Source: Plantactinospora mayteni (lineage in GTDB: Bacteria; Actinomycetota; Actinomycetes; Mycobacteriales; Micromonosporaceae). Taken from it: a DNA stretch of 64,000 nt. Under the pieces are notes generated by a model. The model saw nothing but the letters and a program-made list of their open reading frames with translations. It was not told the DNA's origin and made no database searches. Where the stretch lies: assembly GCF_016862935.1 (NCBI RefSeq), contig NZ_BONX01000045.1, positions 1 to 64,000 of the forward strand, read 5' to 3'. Positions within the stretch are counted from its first letter, which is position 1, and each line of letters opens with the position of its first letter. The translations under genes and the position numbers were made by a program. Shown in pieces: positions 15,417 to 24,053 of this stretch.

Positions 15417-18049
15417 GTGTCCGGGGCGGTCGGCATCCCCGGACCGTCCTGCACCGCACGGCTGAACCAGTCCGACCGCAGTTCACGACGGGAACCGATG
15501 CCGAGTTTCCGGTACACCCGGGCCAGATGGCTCTCCACGGTCCTGGCCGACACGACCAGCCGGGTCGCGATCTCCCGATTGGGTAGCCCGGTGGCGGCCA
15601 GGGCCGCGACCTCGTTCTCCCGGGCCGTCAGGGTCGGCGACGCCAGGTTCGGTGCGGGCAGACCGAGGGCAGTGCGGAGCCGACCGGCCAGCGCGACAGC
15701 CCCGGCGTAGTCCTGGTCGCGCCCGGACAACACCCTCGTGGCGGCCTCGGCCAGCCGCCACGCCCGCCGGTGCAGCCCCATCTCGGTGAGCCGGGTGGCC
15801 TGTTCGAGCAGGCCCGCACGGTCGCGGTCGAGCAACGCCAGTTCGCCGCGCGCCTCGGTCACCAGCCGGCCCGCCTCGACGTACCGGAGGCAGTGCGCGA
15901 CCCGGTCGGCCAGCGCGACCGGCCGGTCGGCGGGTGGCAGCCGCGCCGCCCAGGTCAGGTACTGCAACTCGACGCTCCAGCAACTCGCCGCGTGTGCCGC
16001 CGCCACCGCCTCCTCGAACCGCCGCCCGGCGGACCGGGTGTCGCCCCGGGCGGCGGCGATGGCCCCGGCGGCCCACGGCCCGAGCCCCGGCAGCACCGCC
16101 AGCCGATCCGGGGGGTCCAGGTCCAGCACCCGCTGCGCCTCGGCCGGCTGCCCGGTCGCGGCGAGCGACACGGCGAGCCACGCCGACGCCTCCGAGCGGA
16201 ACGGCCGGAACCCGACGGCCTGTTGCGCCAGTGCCTCGCGCAGCGGCTCGACGGCGCCGGGGTACTCGCCCCGGAGCAGCCGCGCGTATCCGACCAGCAG
16301 CGGCCAGTCGACGGCGCGCAGCCGGGTCCCGGGTATCGCCCCCGGTGGCCTCGGCCAGCGACCGAGGATCGGATCGGTGGCCGGCAGCGGCGCGCTGCCG
16401 TCCCGCCAGAGCCCGATCAGGGACAGCACCGCCGCGGCCAGGCCCGCCGTGTCCGGGGCCCGGACGCCGCCGGCATCCGCCAGCACCGCCGTACCGGCCG
16501 CAGCCGCCTCGTCGGTGCGGCCGACCAGGGCCAGCGCCAGGGTACGGGCGATCCGGCACCGTAGTGCGGACGAGCCGCCGGCGGAACCGGTGCCGGAGAG
16601 CCGGTCGGCGGCCCGGATGGCGTCGGCCGGGCGCTGGCCGACCAGCAGGACCAGCGCGTCGGCGCCGTCGACGGCGTCGAGGACCTCGGGTGCGGAGAGC
16701 GACGCGACGGCCCGGAGCGCCCGCAGGTCGGCGTGGGCCGACGCCGGGTCACGCTCCGTTGCGCAGCGGTGCAGGGCGAGCGCCGCCGAGAGTACGACGC
16801 GTCCGGTGGCCGAATGCTCGGACGCGGTCGCCTGGTGCAGTATCGACTGCGCCTCGCGGCCGGCACCCAGCTCGGCGAGCGCGTCGGCCAGTACGACGGT
16901 GGCGCGGGCGGACCGGTCCCGGCCGAACGCGACCCGGGCCAGCCGGAGCGCCTGCTCCGGACTGTGCGGGGACACCTGGCGGGCGGTATCCGTCAACACC
17001 GTGGCGGCGACCGGCGCACCCGCGGCCAGTTGCCAGCGGGCGACCGTGACCGGATCCGGTGTGCTACGACCGACCTCGCGCGCCGCCGCGACGAGCGCCG
17101 ACGCGACCCGACGCCGCCGGGCCGGTGACACCTGCGTCCAGACGATCGCCTGGAGCAACGGGTGGCCGAATCCCACCGACACCCCGTCCTCGGTGTCCGT
17201 GGTACGCAACAGGTCCAGATCCTCCAGCTCCTCGACGGCATCCGGCGCGACCCGGTCGATCAGCTCGATCGGCAGGTCGTCGCTCACGGCGACCGCCGCC
17301 AGCGCGTCCCGGTGGGTCGGGGTGAGCCGGTTGGGTTCGGGCAGGAACAGCTCGACCAGATGCGGTGGCACGTCGAGCGGACCACGCCACCACCACAGAC
17401 CCCGATCGTGCACCAGTCGACCGGTCTCGGTGCCGTGCCGGACCAGTTCGGTCGCCAGCCTCGGGTTGCCGCCGGTCCACTGGTAGACGAGCTGCACGGT
17501 GGTCGAGGCCACCGGGTGACCGAGCATCGCGTGCATCAGGGTCGCCGTCTCCGTCGGGTCCAGCGGTGGCAGGTCGACCCGACGCAGATGCCGGTCCTTC
17601 CACAGCGCCACTACGGCGTCGGGCGTCGCCACGTCCGCCCGGGTGGTGACCATCAGCCGGATCTGACCGTCGTGCGCGAGGCCGAGCAGGGTACTCGCCG
17701 ACCGGTCGTCCATCCAGTGCGCGTCCTCCACGACCAGCAGGGGCGTACGCGATCGTCCACGTCGTACCAGTTCGGCGCGGATCCTGCCCGGGACGAGGGC
17801 CGGGTCGCCGGTGACCGGAAAGAGCTGCCAGAACGGCCCGAACGGAATCGGACGTCCCGCCTCGGTGGCGGTGGTACGGGTCACCGCGTAACGGTCGGCC
17901 GACAGTTGCCGGGTCACGAGTTCGACGAGCGTCGTACGGCCGGTCCCCCGCTGCCCCACCAGCACGGCGCCCCGGTCGGTGGTCACCGCGGTGAGGATCT
18001 GCTGGACCAGCCCGGATCGTGCGACCAGCGGTGTCCGGATGCGGTCCAC
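15404..18049 (-). CDS. LAL-family (large ATP-binding LuxR) transcriptional regulator
   Basis: 881 aa. The N-terminal AAA/NACHT-like ATPase has Walker A VGQRGTGRTTLVE and Walker B LLVVEDAHW; a long helical, TPR-like Ala-rich middle follows. The C-terminal LuxR helix-turn-helix reads LTARENEVAALAATGLPNRE and continues to the recognition helix in SARTVESHLARVYRKLGIGSRRE. The start chosen is the GTG at 18049, 6 nt after GGGAGGGGG; in-frame ATGs at 18082 and 18193 lack such a site. It converges on the ABC exporter with a 13-bp overlap of the 3' ends and is the likely regulator of the radical SAM/exporter cassette, with an ATP-gated response to an unknown ligand. Confidence 0.88.
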   Translation of the reverse strand: MDRIRTPLVARSGLVQQILTAVTTDRGAVLVGQRGTGRTTLVELVTRQLSADRYAVTRTTATEAGRPIPFGPFWQLFPVTGDPALVPGRIRAELVRRGRSRTPLLVVEDAHWMDDRSASTLLGLAHDGQIRLMVTTRADVATPDAVVALWKDRHLRRVDLPPLDPTETATLMHAMLGHPVASTTVQLVYQWTGGNPRLATELVRHGTETGRLVHDRGLWWWRGPLDVPPHLVELFLPEPNRLTPTHRDALAAVAVSDDLPIELIDRVAPDAVEELEDLDLLRTTDTEDGVSVGFGHPLLQAIVWTQVSPARRRRVASALVAAAREVGRSTPDPVTVARWQLAAGAPVAATVLTDTARQVSPHSPEQALRLARVAFGRDRSARATVVLADALAELGAGREAQSILHQATASEHSATGRVVLSAALALHRCATERDPASAHADLRALRAVASLSAPEVLDAVDGADALVLLVGQRPADAIRAADRLSGTGSAGGSSALRCRIARTLALALVGRTDEAAAAGTAVLADAGGVRAPDTAGLAAAVLSLIGLWRDGSAPLPATDPILGRWPRPPGAIPGTRLRAVDWPLLVGYARLLRGEYPGAVEPLREALAQQAVGFRPFRSEASAWLAVSLAATGQPAEAQRVLDLDPPDRLAVLPGLGPWAAGAIAAARGDTRSAGRRFEEAVAAAHAASCWSVELQYLTWAARLPPADRPVALADRVAHCLRYVEAGRLVTEARGELALLDRDRAGLLEQATRLTEMGLHRRAWRLAEAATRVLSGRDQDYAGAVALAGRLRTALGLPAPNLASPTLTARENEVAALAATGLPNREIATRLVVSARTVESHLARVYRKLGIGSRRELRSDWFSRAVQDGPGMPTAPDTYLV

Positions 18050-18923
18050 GGATTGCCCCCTCCCTGCCGCGGACACCGACATCTCGCCAGATGTCGGCTG
18101 TGCCGTTCCGGAATGCGGTTCGGCTACACCGCCTGCGGATACTCCCGGACCGTTCCGAGGATTATTCCGGCGACATATCCGAATCGCGGTCAATCGACGC
18201 CCCCACGCCGACCGATCGATTCGACCCCCTGGATCTCGCCGCGCAGAAATGCCGCATTCGGATCCTTTCCAGCATCACGAGCGCTCACTCAATGCCGTTG
18301 GATTGGCCGACAATGCCAGGCGCGACTGGATCGCGACTGAACGCGGCCTGGATGGCCGGCACGCACCGATCCGACGGGCCGCGCCGACAACGCGCATGCC
18401 ATGCGGCACGATCCCTTCTCTCGGCCGGATCAACATGATCAACGACAGTTGGGGGCCGCGCAAGAACCGACCGACTCCGCAAATGCGTCATGCGCCCCTG
18501 AACTGATCCGTTCCGATCGCACAAAGTGGGCCGGAGCCAGTTTCACGTGCATGCCACGCTCGCCGTACCGTTCGGAACCCGGTCGCGGATGCTGACGTGC
18601 GGTTTTGCCCGGCGTCGAGAAAATCGTAGCGGTCATCCTGATGGCTGGGATGCTGTCTGTCGGATACCCAGCGGGCAGGGCCCGTACGGTGGGCCACCCG
18701 CCCAGGTGGGGCGGCCCGCAGGGCTGGACCGTCGGCGACAGCGCGAGGTCGCCGTGCGTCGCCGGCCGCTCGTCGGACGCTCGCCGGCCGCACGTCGGAC
18801 GCGGTCCTGCCGGCCGCACGTCGGACGCTCGCCGGACGCGGTCCTGCCGGACGCTCGTCGGACGCGGTTCTGCGGGCCGCACGGTCGACGCCGTGTCGGG
18901 GGGCGGCCCTAGACTGCGACGCC
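18050..18923. other. 870-bp non-coding stretch with an AT-richer half
   Basis: No convincing gene on either strand. The part next to the LAL gene (about 18100-18500) is visibly less GC-rich than its surroundings and may be a regulatory region for that gene. The distal part carries the degenerate tandem repeats listed separately, just before the promoter of the 130-aa/DUF4132 pair. Confidence 0.5.
18771..18893. repeat. Degenerate tandem repeats rich in CGTCGGACGC
   Basis: Units of about 10-30 bp are built from CGTCGGACGC, TCGCCGGCCGC and GGTCCTGCCGG in mixed order, with four copies of GTCGGACGC. They lie directly upstream of the 130-aa gene. The repeats are imperfect and their function is unknown. 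Confidence 0.65.
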
Positions 18924-19316
18924 ATGGCGATGGTGAGTTTCGTCGACGAGACGACCGCGGGCGAGCGCAGTGCCGCATGGCACCTGGAGATCTTCGAGGA
19001 GCGCCTGCCGCTGCGGGAGGTGATCCGCCGCCGCGTCTTCCAGGAGGTCGCCGAGCACAACGCGAAGGGCGGCGACCTCTTCCGCGGCCTGGTGCAGCCG
19101 ACCGACACCGAGCGGACGCTCAACGGTTTCAAGTTCAGGCAGCCACGCCGGATCGACCCGCAGGAGCAGGCCGACCGGGCGCTGGAGGCGTTCTCCCGCA
19201 ACGGTTTCATCGTGCTCGTCGACGACCGGCAGGTCGACGAGCTGGACGCGGTCGTGGAGCTGACCCGCGGGACGCGGATCACCTTCCTCAAGCTCGTGCC
19301 GCTGGTCGGCGGATGA
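18924..19316 (+). CDS. Hypothetical 130-aa protein coupled to DUF4132 gene
   Basis: Small soluble protein with no family I recognise. It has a charged helical first half (EEVIRRR-like, EVAEHNAKGGDL) and a C-terminal alpha/beta part ending ITFLKLVPLVGG, no signal peptide and no membrane helix. Two ATGs (18924, 18930) are possible starts. Its stop overlaps the start of the DUF4132 gene (ATGATG), indicating translational coupling, so it probably acts with that protein as a subunit or regulator (inference). Confidence 0.75.
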   Translation: MAMVSFVDETTAGERSAAWHLEIFEERLPLREVIRRRVFQEVAEHNAKGGDLFRGLVQPTDTERTLNGFKFRQPRRIDPQEQADRALEAFSRNGFIVLVDDRQVDELDAVVELTRGTRITFLKLVPLVGG

Positions 19317-21811
19317 TGTCGACGCCAGTGATTTTCCCCGAGTGCGGCGGGCGGATGGCCGAACTCGCCCGGCGCGGCGACGTCGAGGGCCTCGCCGACG
19401 AGACGATGGCGTTCACCGCCGTCTACACCGGGCACTGGGGTCACGAGAGCCGGCACGTGACCGACGCGCTCGGCCTCGTCGCGCCGGAACGCAAGCCCGA
19501 GCTGCTGATGGCGATCCTCGAGCGTTGCTGCCGGGTCACCGATACCGGGCAGCGCCGGGTCACCAACGACCTGTTGCAGATCCTGGTCAGGCCGTACACC
19601 AAGATCGCGACACCGGAGTCGGCAGCCGTCGCGCTCGCCTTCGGCGCCCGGCACACCGCCTACTTCGATGCCAAGGAGCAGCGGCGGATGGCCGAACTCC
19701 TGCTCGACGCCGGGCGGCCGCTGCCACCGGAGGTCGTCGCCGTGATGCGCCGTACGGTCGCGCACGGCTACTGGAGCTCGGCCGAGGCACTCAAGTCGTT
19801 GCTGGTCAAGCTCGACGTACCCGCGCTCAATCCGGGCGAGGCGTGGGCCGACCAGGCCCTGGCCGACGTCGCGTCGCTCGACCCGGAGGAGGCCCGCCAC
19901 TGGTACGAGCTGTTCCGGCACGCGGCGACCGCCACCAGCGCCAAACCGTCGCAGAGGTGGGAGACGGCCGCTCGCGGGCTGCTCGACGAGCTGGCCGAGC
20001 CCGGTGACCGGCTCCGGGGCTGGCTCACGCTGGTCGGCCGACCGCGCACCATCCGCCTCAACCGCACCCAGTGGGAGCACGACGTCACCGAGTCGTTCGA
20101 CCAGTTCAACACGACGCCGCTGCGTGGACTGGTCTGGATGGTCTCCTTCCTGCCCGACCACCCCGAAACGGCACGGGTGCTCGGCGCGCTCGTCGAGACG
20201 GCACTGCGCAAGGTCGCCGGGCTCGGCCCACGCAACCCCAAGATCGCCAACGCCGCGGTCTACGCGTTGTCCCGGGTACCGACCGAGGAGGCGCTCGCCC
20301 AGATCGCCCGGCTCGCCGCCCGGGTCACCTTCAAGGGCACGCTCAAGGAACTGAACGCGGCCCTCGACACCCGGGCGGCGGCGCTGGGCCTGACCCGGGA
20401 CGAGGTCGAGGAACTCGCCGTCCCGGCGTACGGGCTGACCGAGGTGGGCCGGCGGGTCGAACACTTCGGCGACGCCTCGGCGACGCTGGACGCCAGCTCC
20501 GGGACGGTCACGGTCACCTGGCGCAGCAGCGCCGGGAAGGTCGTCAAGTCGGTCCCCGCCTCGGTGCGGTCCGGACACCCCGAGCAACTCGCCGAGTTCA
20601 AAGCCGCCGTCAAGGACGTCGAGAAGATGCTCTCGGCCCAGGCGGAACGACTCGACCGCCAGTTCCTCGCTGAGCGGGTCTGGCCGTTCGACGCCTGGCG
20701 TACCCGCTATCTCGACCACCCTCTGGTCGGTACGCTGGCCCGCCGGCTGATCTGGCTCGTCGACGACGTGCCCTGCGCCTACCGGGACGGCGCGCTGCAC
20801 ACCCACGAAGGCAAGGAGATCACGGGCGGTGAGACCGTCCGGCTGTGGCACCCGATCGGCCGCGAGGTGGCCGAGGTGCTCGCCTGGCGCGGATGGCTGG
20901 AGGCCAACCGGGTGACCCAGCCGTTCAAGCAGGCACACCGCGAGGTCTACCTGCTGACCGCGGCCGAGGAGAACACCCGGGTCTATTCCAACCGGTACGC
21001 CGCGCACGTCCTGCGCCAGCACCAGTTCCACGCCCTGACCGCGGCTCGGGGCTGGCGTAACAAGCTGCGGATGATGGTCGACGACGCGTACGAGCCGGCC
21101 ACCCGCGAGCTGCCGCAGTGGGGACTGCGCGCGGAGTTCTGGATCGAGGGCATCGGCGACGACTGGGCGGCCGACACCACCGAGTCGGGGGCATACCTGC
21201 GGATCGCCACCGATCAGGTCCGGTTCTATCCGATCACCGCACCCGAGCACTACGCGCACGCCGGTGGCGGCGGCTACGAGCAGTGGGTGCACCAGGACGC
21301 GCAGCCGACCGACCCGCTGCCACTGGCCGAGATCCCGCCGCTGGTGCTCAGCGAGATCCTCCGCGACGTGGACCTCTTCGTCGGCGTCGCCAGCGTCGGC
21401 AACGACCCGACCTGGCAGGACGGCGGTCCCGACGGACGGTTCCGGGAATACTGGGCGTCCTACAGCTTCGGCGAACTCAGCGGCACCGCGCAGACCCGCA
21501 GGGAGATGCTCGAACGCCTCGTCCCCCGGCTGGCCATCGCCGACCGGGCCGAGGTCGAGGGCCGTTTCCTCGTGGTCCGGGGCGACCTACGCACCTACCG
21601 GATCCACCTCGGCTCGGGCAACATCCTGATGAGCCCCAACGACCAATACCTGTGCATCGTGCCGAAGCAGACGACCGGCTCCGCGACCGGCGACGTCTTC
21701 CTCCCGTTCGAGGGTGACCGGGTGCTCGCCGTCATCCTCAGCAAGGCGCTCATGCTGGCGAAGGACACCCAGATCACCGACCCCACGATCACCCAACAAC
21801 TGCGAGGCTGA
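19313..21811 (+). CDS. DUF4132 domain protein
   Basis: 832 aa. The C-terminal third has DUF4132-family features (WGLRAEFWIEGIGDDW, RDVDLFVGVASVGNDP, SYSFGELS and a last block with RTYRIHLGSGNILM and YLCIVPKQT). The N-terminal 550 residues are Ala/Leu-rich helical repeats similar to HEAT-type scaffolds, with PEEALAQIARLAARV-like units. Family relatives include E. coli MolR/YehI-like proteins of unknown biochemistry. The start is the ATG at 19313 (or 19316) within the ATGA overlap with the upstream gene; upstream extension of the frame is non-coding. No export signal is present. The gene converges on the racemase gene 30 bp away. Confidence 0.8.
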   Translation: MMSTPVIFPECGGRMAELARRGDVEGLADETMAFTAVYTGHWGHESRHVTDALGLVAPERKPELLMAILERCCRVTDTGQRRVTNDLLQILVRPYTKIATPESAAVALAFGARHTAYFDAKEQRRMAELLLDAGRPLPPEVVAVMRRTVAHGYWSSAEALKSLLVKLDVPALNPGEAWADQALADVASLDPEEARHWYELFRHAATATSAKPSQRWETAARGLLDELAEPGDRLRGWLTLVGRPRTIRLNRTQWEHDVTESFDQFNTTPLRGLVWMVSFLPDHPETARVLGALVETALRKVAGLGPRNPKIANAAVYALSRVPTEEALAQIARLAARVTFKGTLKELNAALDTRAAALGLTRDEVEELAVPAYGLTEVGRRVEHFGDASATLDASSGTVTVTWRSSAGKVVKSVPASVRSGHPEQLAEFKAAVKDVEKMLSAQAERLDRQFLAERVWPFDAWRTRYLDHPLVGTLARRLIWLVDDVPCAYRDGALHTHEGKEITGGETVRLWHPIGREVAEVLAWRGWLEANRVTQPFKQAHREVYLLTAAEENTRVYSNRYAAHVLRQHQFHALTAARGWRNKLRMMVDDAYEPATRELPQWGLRAEFWIEGIGDDWAADTTESGAYLRIATDQVRFYPITAPEHYAHAGGGGYEQWVHQDAQPTDPLPLAEIPPLVLSEILRDVDLFVGVASVGNDPTWQDGGPDGRFREYWASYSFGELSGTAQTRREMLERLVPRLAIADRAEVEGRFLVVRGDLRTYRIHLGSGNILMSPNDQYLCIVPKQTTGSATGDVFLPFEGDRVLAVILSKALMLAKDTQITDPTITQQLRG

Positions 21812-21841
21812 CCCCGCCGCCGGCACCACCGAGGGGCTGGC

Positions 21842-22948
21842 CTACCGCCGCAGTTCGTGCACCGAGCGGGTGATCTCGGCCAGGACGTCCGGCAGTGGTT
21901 CGACGCCGAGCCCGGGGCCGGTCGGGACGTCGAGGCCGCCGTCCCGCAGCACGAAGGGTTCGGTAAGGTCGGTCGCGTAGTACCGGTCGGAGGCCGAGAG
22001 GTCACCGGGCAGCGTGAAGTTGGGCAGCGCCGCCAGCGCCGCGTTGCCGGCCCGGCCCAGCCCGGCCTCCAGCATCCCGCCGCACCAGACCGGCACGCCG
22101 GAGGCGGCACAGACGTCATGGACGCGACGGGCTTCGAGGTAGCCACCGACCCGGCCGGGCTTGACGTTGACGACCTGGCAGGCGCCCAGGGCGATGGCAT
22201 CGGCGGCGGCGCGGGCCGACACCACCGACTCGTCGAGGCAGATCGGAGTACGGATCCGGCGCCCCAGCTCGGCGTGTCCACGCAGGTCGTCCTCTGCCAA
22301 CGGCTGCTCGATCAGCACCAGGTCGAAGTCGTCGAGGCGGGCGAGATGGCGGGCGTCCCCGAGCGCGTACGCGGCATTCGCGTCGACCTGTAGCAGCAGG
22401 TCGTCGCCGAAGCGCTCCCGGACCGCCCGTACCGGCGCGACGTCCCAACCCGGCTCGATCTTCAGCTTGATCCGGAGGTAGCCCTGGTCGAGATAGCCGG
22501 CCACCGCGTCCAGCAGTTCCGGCACCGAGTCCATGATCCCGACGGAGACACCGCTGGGCACGTGCGTCCGGACCGCGCCCAGCCCGGCGGCGAAGGACAT
22601 GCCGTGAGCCCGCAGTTCGGCGTCGAGCACGGCCATCTCCAGCGCGGCCTTCGCCATCCGATGGCCCCTGGTACCGGCCAGCAGCGGCGCCACGGTGTGC
22701 GCGGTGACGGTGTCGGCGGCGAGCAGGGCGGGCACCAGGAACCGGCGCAGGACGTCCCCGGCGCCCTCGGCGTACTCGGCGGAGTAGCTGGCGTCGGCAC
22801 CGGCCACGCACTCGCCCCAGCCCTCGGCCTCGGCGGTGACCACCCGCACCAGCAGTGCCGACCGCTCGTACTCGATGCTCAGGGAGGTCCGGAACGGGGC
22901 CACCAGTGGCATGGCGACCTGCCACAACGTGACGGTTTCGATCCTCAT
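21842..22948 (-). CDS. N-acyl/N-succinyl amino acid racemase / o-succinylbenzoate synthase family
   Basis: 368-aa enolase-superfamily enzyme. Catalytic residues fall at Lys161-x-Lys163 and Lys263, metal ligands at Asp189, Glu214 and Asp239, the same positions as in the Amycolatopsis N-acylamino acid racemase. The eighth-strand motif CGGMLEAGLGRA and the stretch PNFTLPGDLSASDRYY mark the NSAR/OSBS subfamily rather than dipeptide epimerases. Its ATG overlaps the stop of the GNAT gene (ATGA). Pairing with a GNAT points to the route that turns D-amino acids into L-forms via N-succinyl derivatives. A role as menaquinone MenC is less likely, since no men genes are nearby. Confidence 0.88.
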   Translation of the reverse strand: MRIETVTLWQVAMPLVAPFRTSLSIEYERSALLVRVVTAEAEGWGECVAGADASYSAEYAEGAGDVLRRFLVPALLAADTVTAHTVAPLLAGTRGHRMAKAALEMAVLDAELRAHGMSFAAGLGAVRTHVPSGVSVGIMDSVPELLDAVAGYLDQGYLRIKLKIEPGWDVAPVRAVRERFGDDLLLQVDANAAYALGDARHLARLDDFDLVLIEQPLAEDDLRGHAELGRRIRTPICLDESVVSARAAADAIALGACQVVNVKPGRVGGYLEARRVHDVCAASGVPVWCGGMLEAGLGRAGNAALAALPNFTLPGDLSASDRYYATDLTEPFVLRDGGLDVPTGPGLGVEPLPDVLAEITRSVHELRR

Positions 22949-23826
22949 CCCCGCTCCCCCCGGTCCACCACGTAGCCGCCTGCCGTCCGGTCGAAGTCGA
23001 CCAGCCGGGCACCGGCGTCCAGCAGCGCGCCGAGTACGTCCCGCAGCGCCGACCGCCAGGCCCGGGCGGTGGCGGGATCCCGTCGCCGCAGCTCCTCGAT
23101 GTTCGGCGGCACCGCCACCAGTACCCGGTCCGCGTCGACCGCCCGGTGGCGTGGCCGGTCGCCCTCGGCGGCCAGCATCGCCGGCGGCGGTGGCCCGGGA
23201 TCGGGCGGCAGTCCCTCGTCGCAGGCCCGCCGGACCCGCTCGGCCAGCAGTTCCCAGCGCAGCATCAGCCGATCGGTGGGGTCGTCGCCGTTCAACCCGT
23301 CCGTCATCCGGCCGTAGTGGTCGACCAGGTAGGTGTGCGATCCGCCGCCGAGCTTGTGCAGGTTGAAGTGGGCGTTACGGGCCACCAGGGGGTCGAAGGT
23401 CCAACTGATCTCGGTGGCGCCCTGTTCGAGCGCGCCGGCCCGCTGGTCCAGCTTGAGCGCGAAGCCGATGTCACGACCACGGACCGACTCGCGCACTCCG
23501 GCGATGTGGCTGTACAACCCGAGTCGACCGGGCGGGCTCCAGAAGCCGATGCAGGCCCCGACCAACCGTCCGGGGTCGGCCGTCTCGAACGCGCCGGCCA
23601 CCAGGCTGCCCGCGTCGACGAGGGAGCGGATGACGTCGGCCGCGAGCGGCAGGTGGCCGGCCGGGCTCCGCCACACCTCCTCGAGGAGCCGCTCGCAGGC
23701 GACGGTGTCCGCCAGCGACACCAGCGGGCGTACCCGTACCCCGGCCCGGGTCGCGGCCCGGGTCGCGGTCAGCCGGGCGGCGGCCAACTGCCCGGGGTCG
23801 TGGCTGGCGCCGAGGTCACGGCTCAT
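22945..23826 (-). CDS. GNAT acyltransferase partnered with NSAR (probable N-succinyltransferase)
   Basis: 293 aa of the GNAT type found beside NSAR genes. Supporting stretches are VGACIGFWSPPGRLGLYSHI, RGRDIGFALKLDQR for acyl-CoA pyrophosphate binding, and the family hallmark WTFDPLVARNAHFNLHKLGG. Known relatives succinylate the amino group of D-amino acids using succinyl-CoA, giving the substrate of the racemase. The stop is fused to the racemase start by a 4-bp overlap. A weak GAGAGGGG precedes the ATG at 23826. The substrate assignment is from family context, not from visible specificity residues. Confidence 0.8.
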   Translation of the reverse strand: MSRDLGASHDPGQLAAARLTATRAATRAGVRVRPLVSLADTVACERLLEEVWRSPAGHLPLAADVIRSLVDAGSLVAGAFETADPGRLVGACIGFWSPPGRLGLYSHIAGVRESVRGRDIGFALKLDQRAGALEQGATEISWTFDPLVARNAHFNLHKLGGGSHTYLVDHYGRMTDGLNGDDPTDRLMLRWELLAERVRRACDEGLPPDPGPPPPAMLAAEGDRPRHRAVDADRVLVAVPPNIEELRRRDPATARAWRSALRDVLGALLDAGARLVDFDRTAGGYVVDRGERG

Positions 23827-24053
23827 TCACGACGCCCCTCTCGTGATCGGAAGGTCCCGGATCGCCGGCTCCGGACGCGCGGGGCGCCGTCAACCCACCC
23901 GCGCCTGCCGCTGATCATGTCGTGCCGGCTTTCCGTCCTGGGGTGATCGTGACATGGAACACATCGACGATGTTCGTCACCCTGTCCGGCGGCGAGGAAA
24001 CCCTGACCGGCCGAGCGCGGACCCGTGCACAGCGGATCCAACAGGCGAACGGA

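Noticed and set aside
18488-21292. Minus-strand frame of about 930 codons opposite DUF4132
   Set aside because: It is the shadow of the DUF4132 gene, with no recognisable motif and no ribosome site.
23957-23975. Inverted repeat CATCGACGATG flanked by GAACA/TTC upstream of the GNAT gene
   Set aside because: The 5-bp arms are short for 72% GC sequence and the flanks are out of register; not enough to call an operator.
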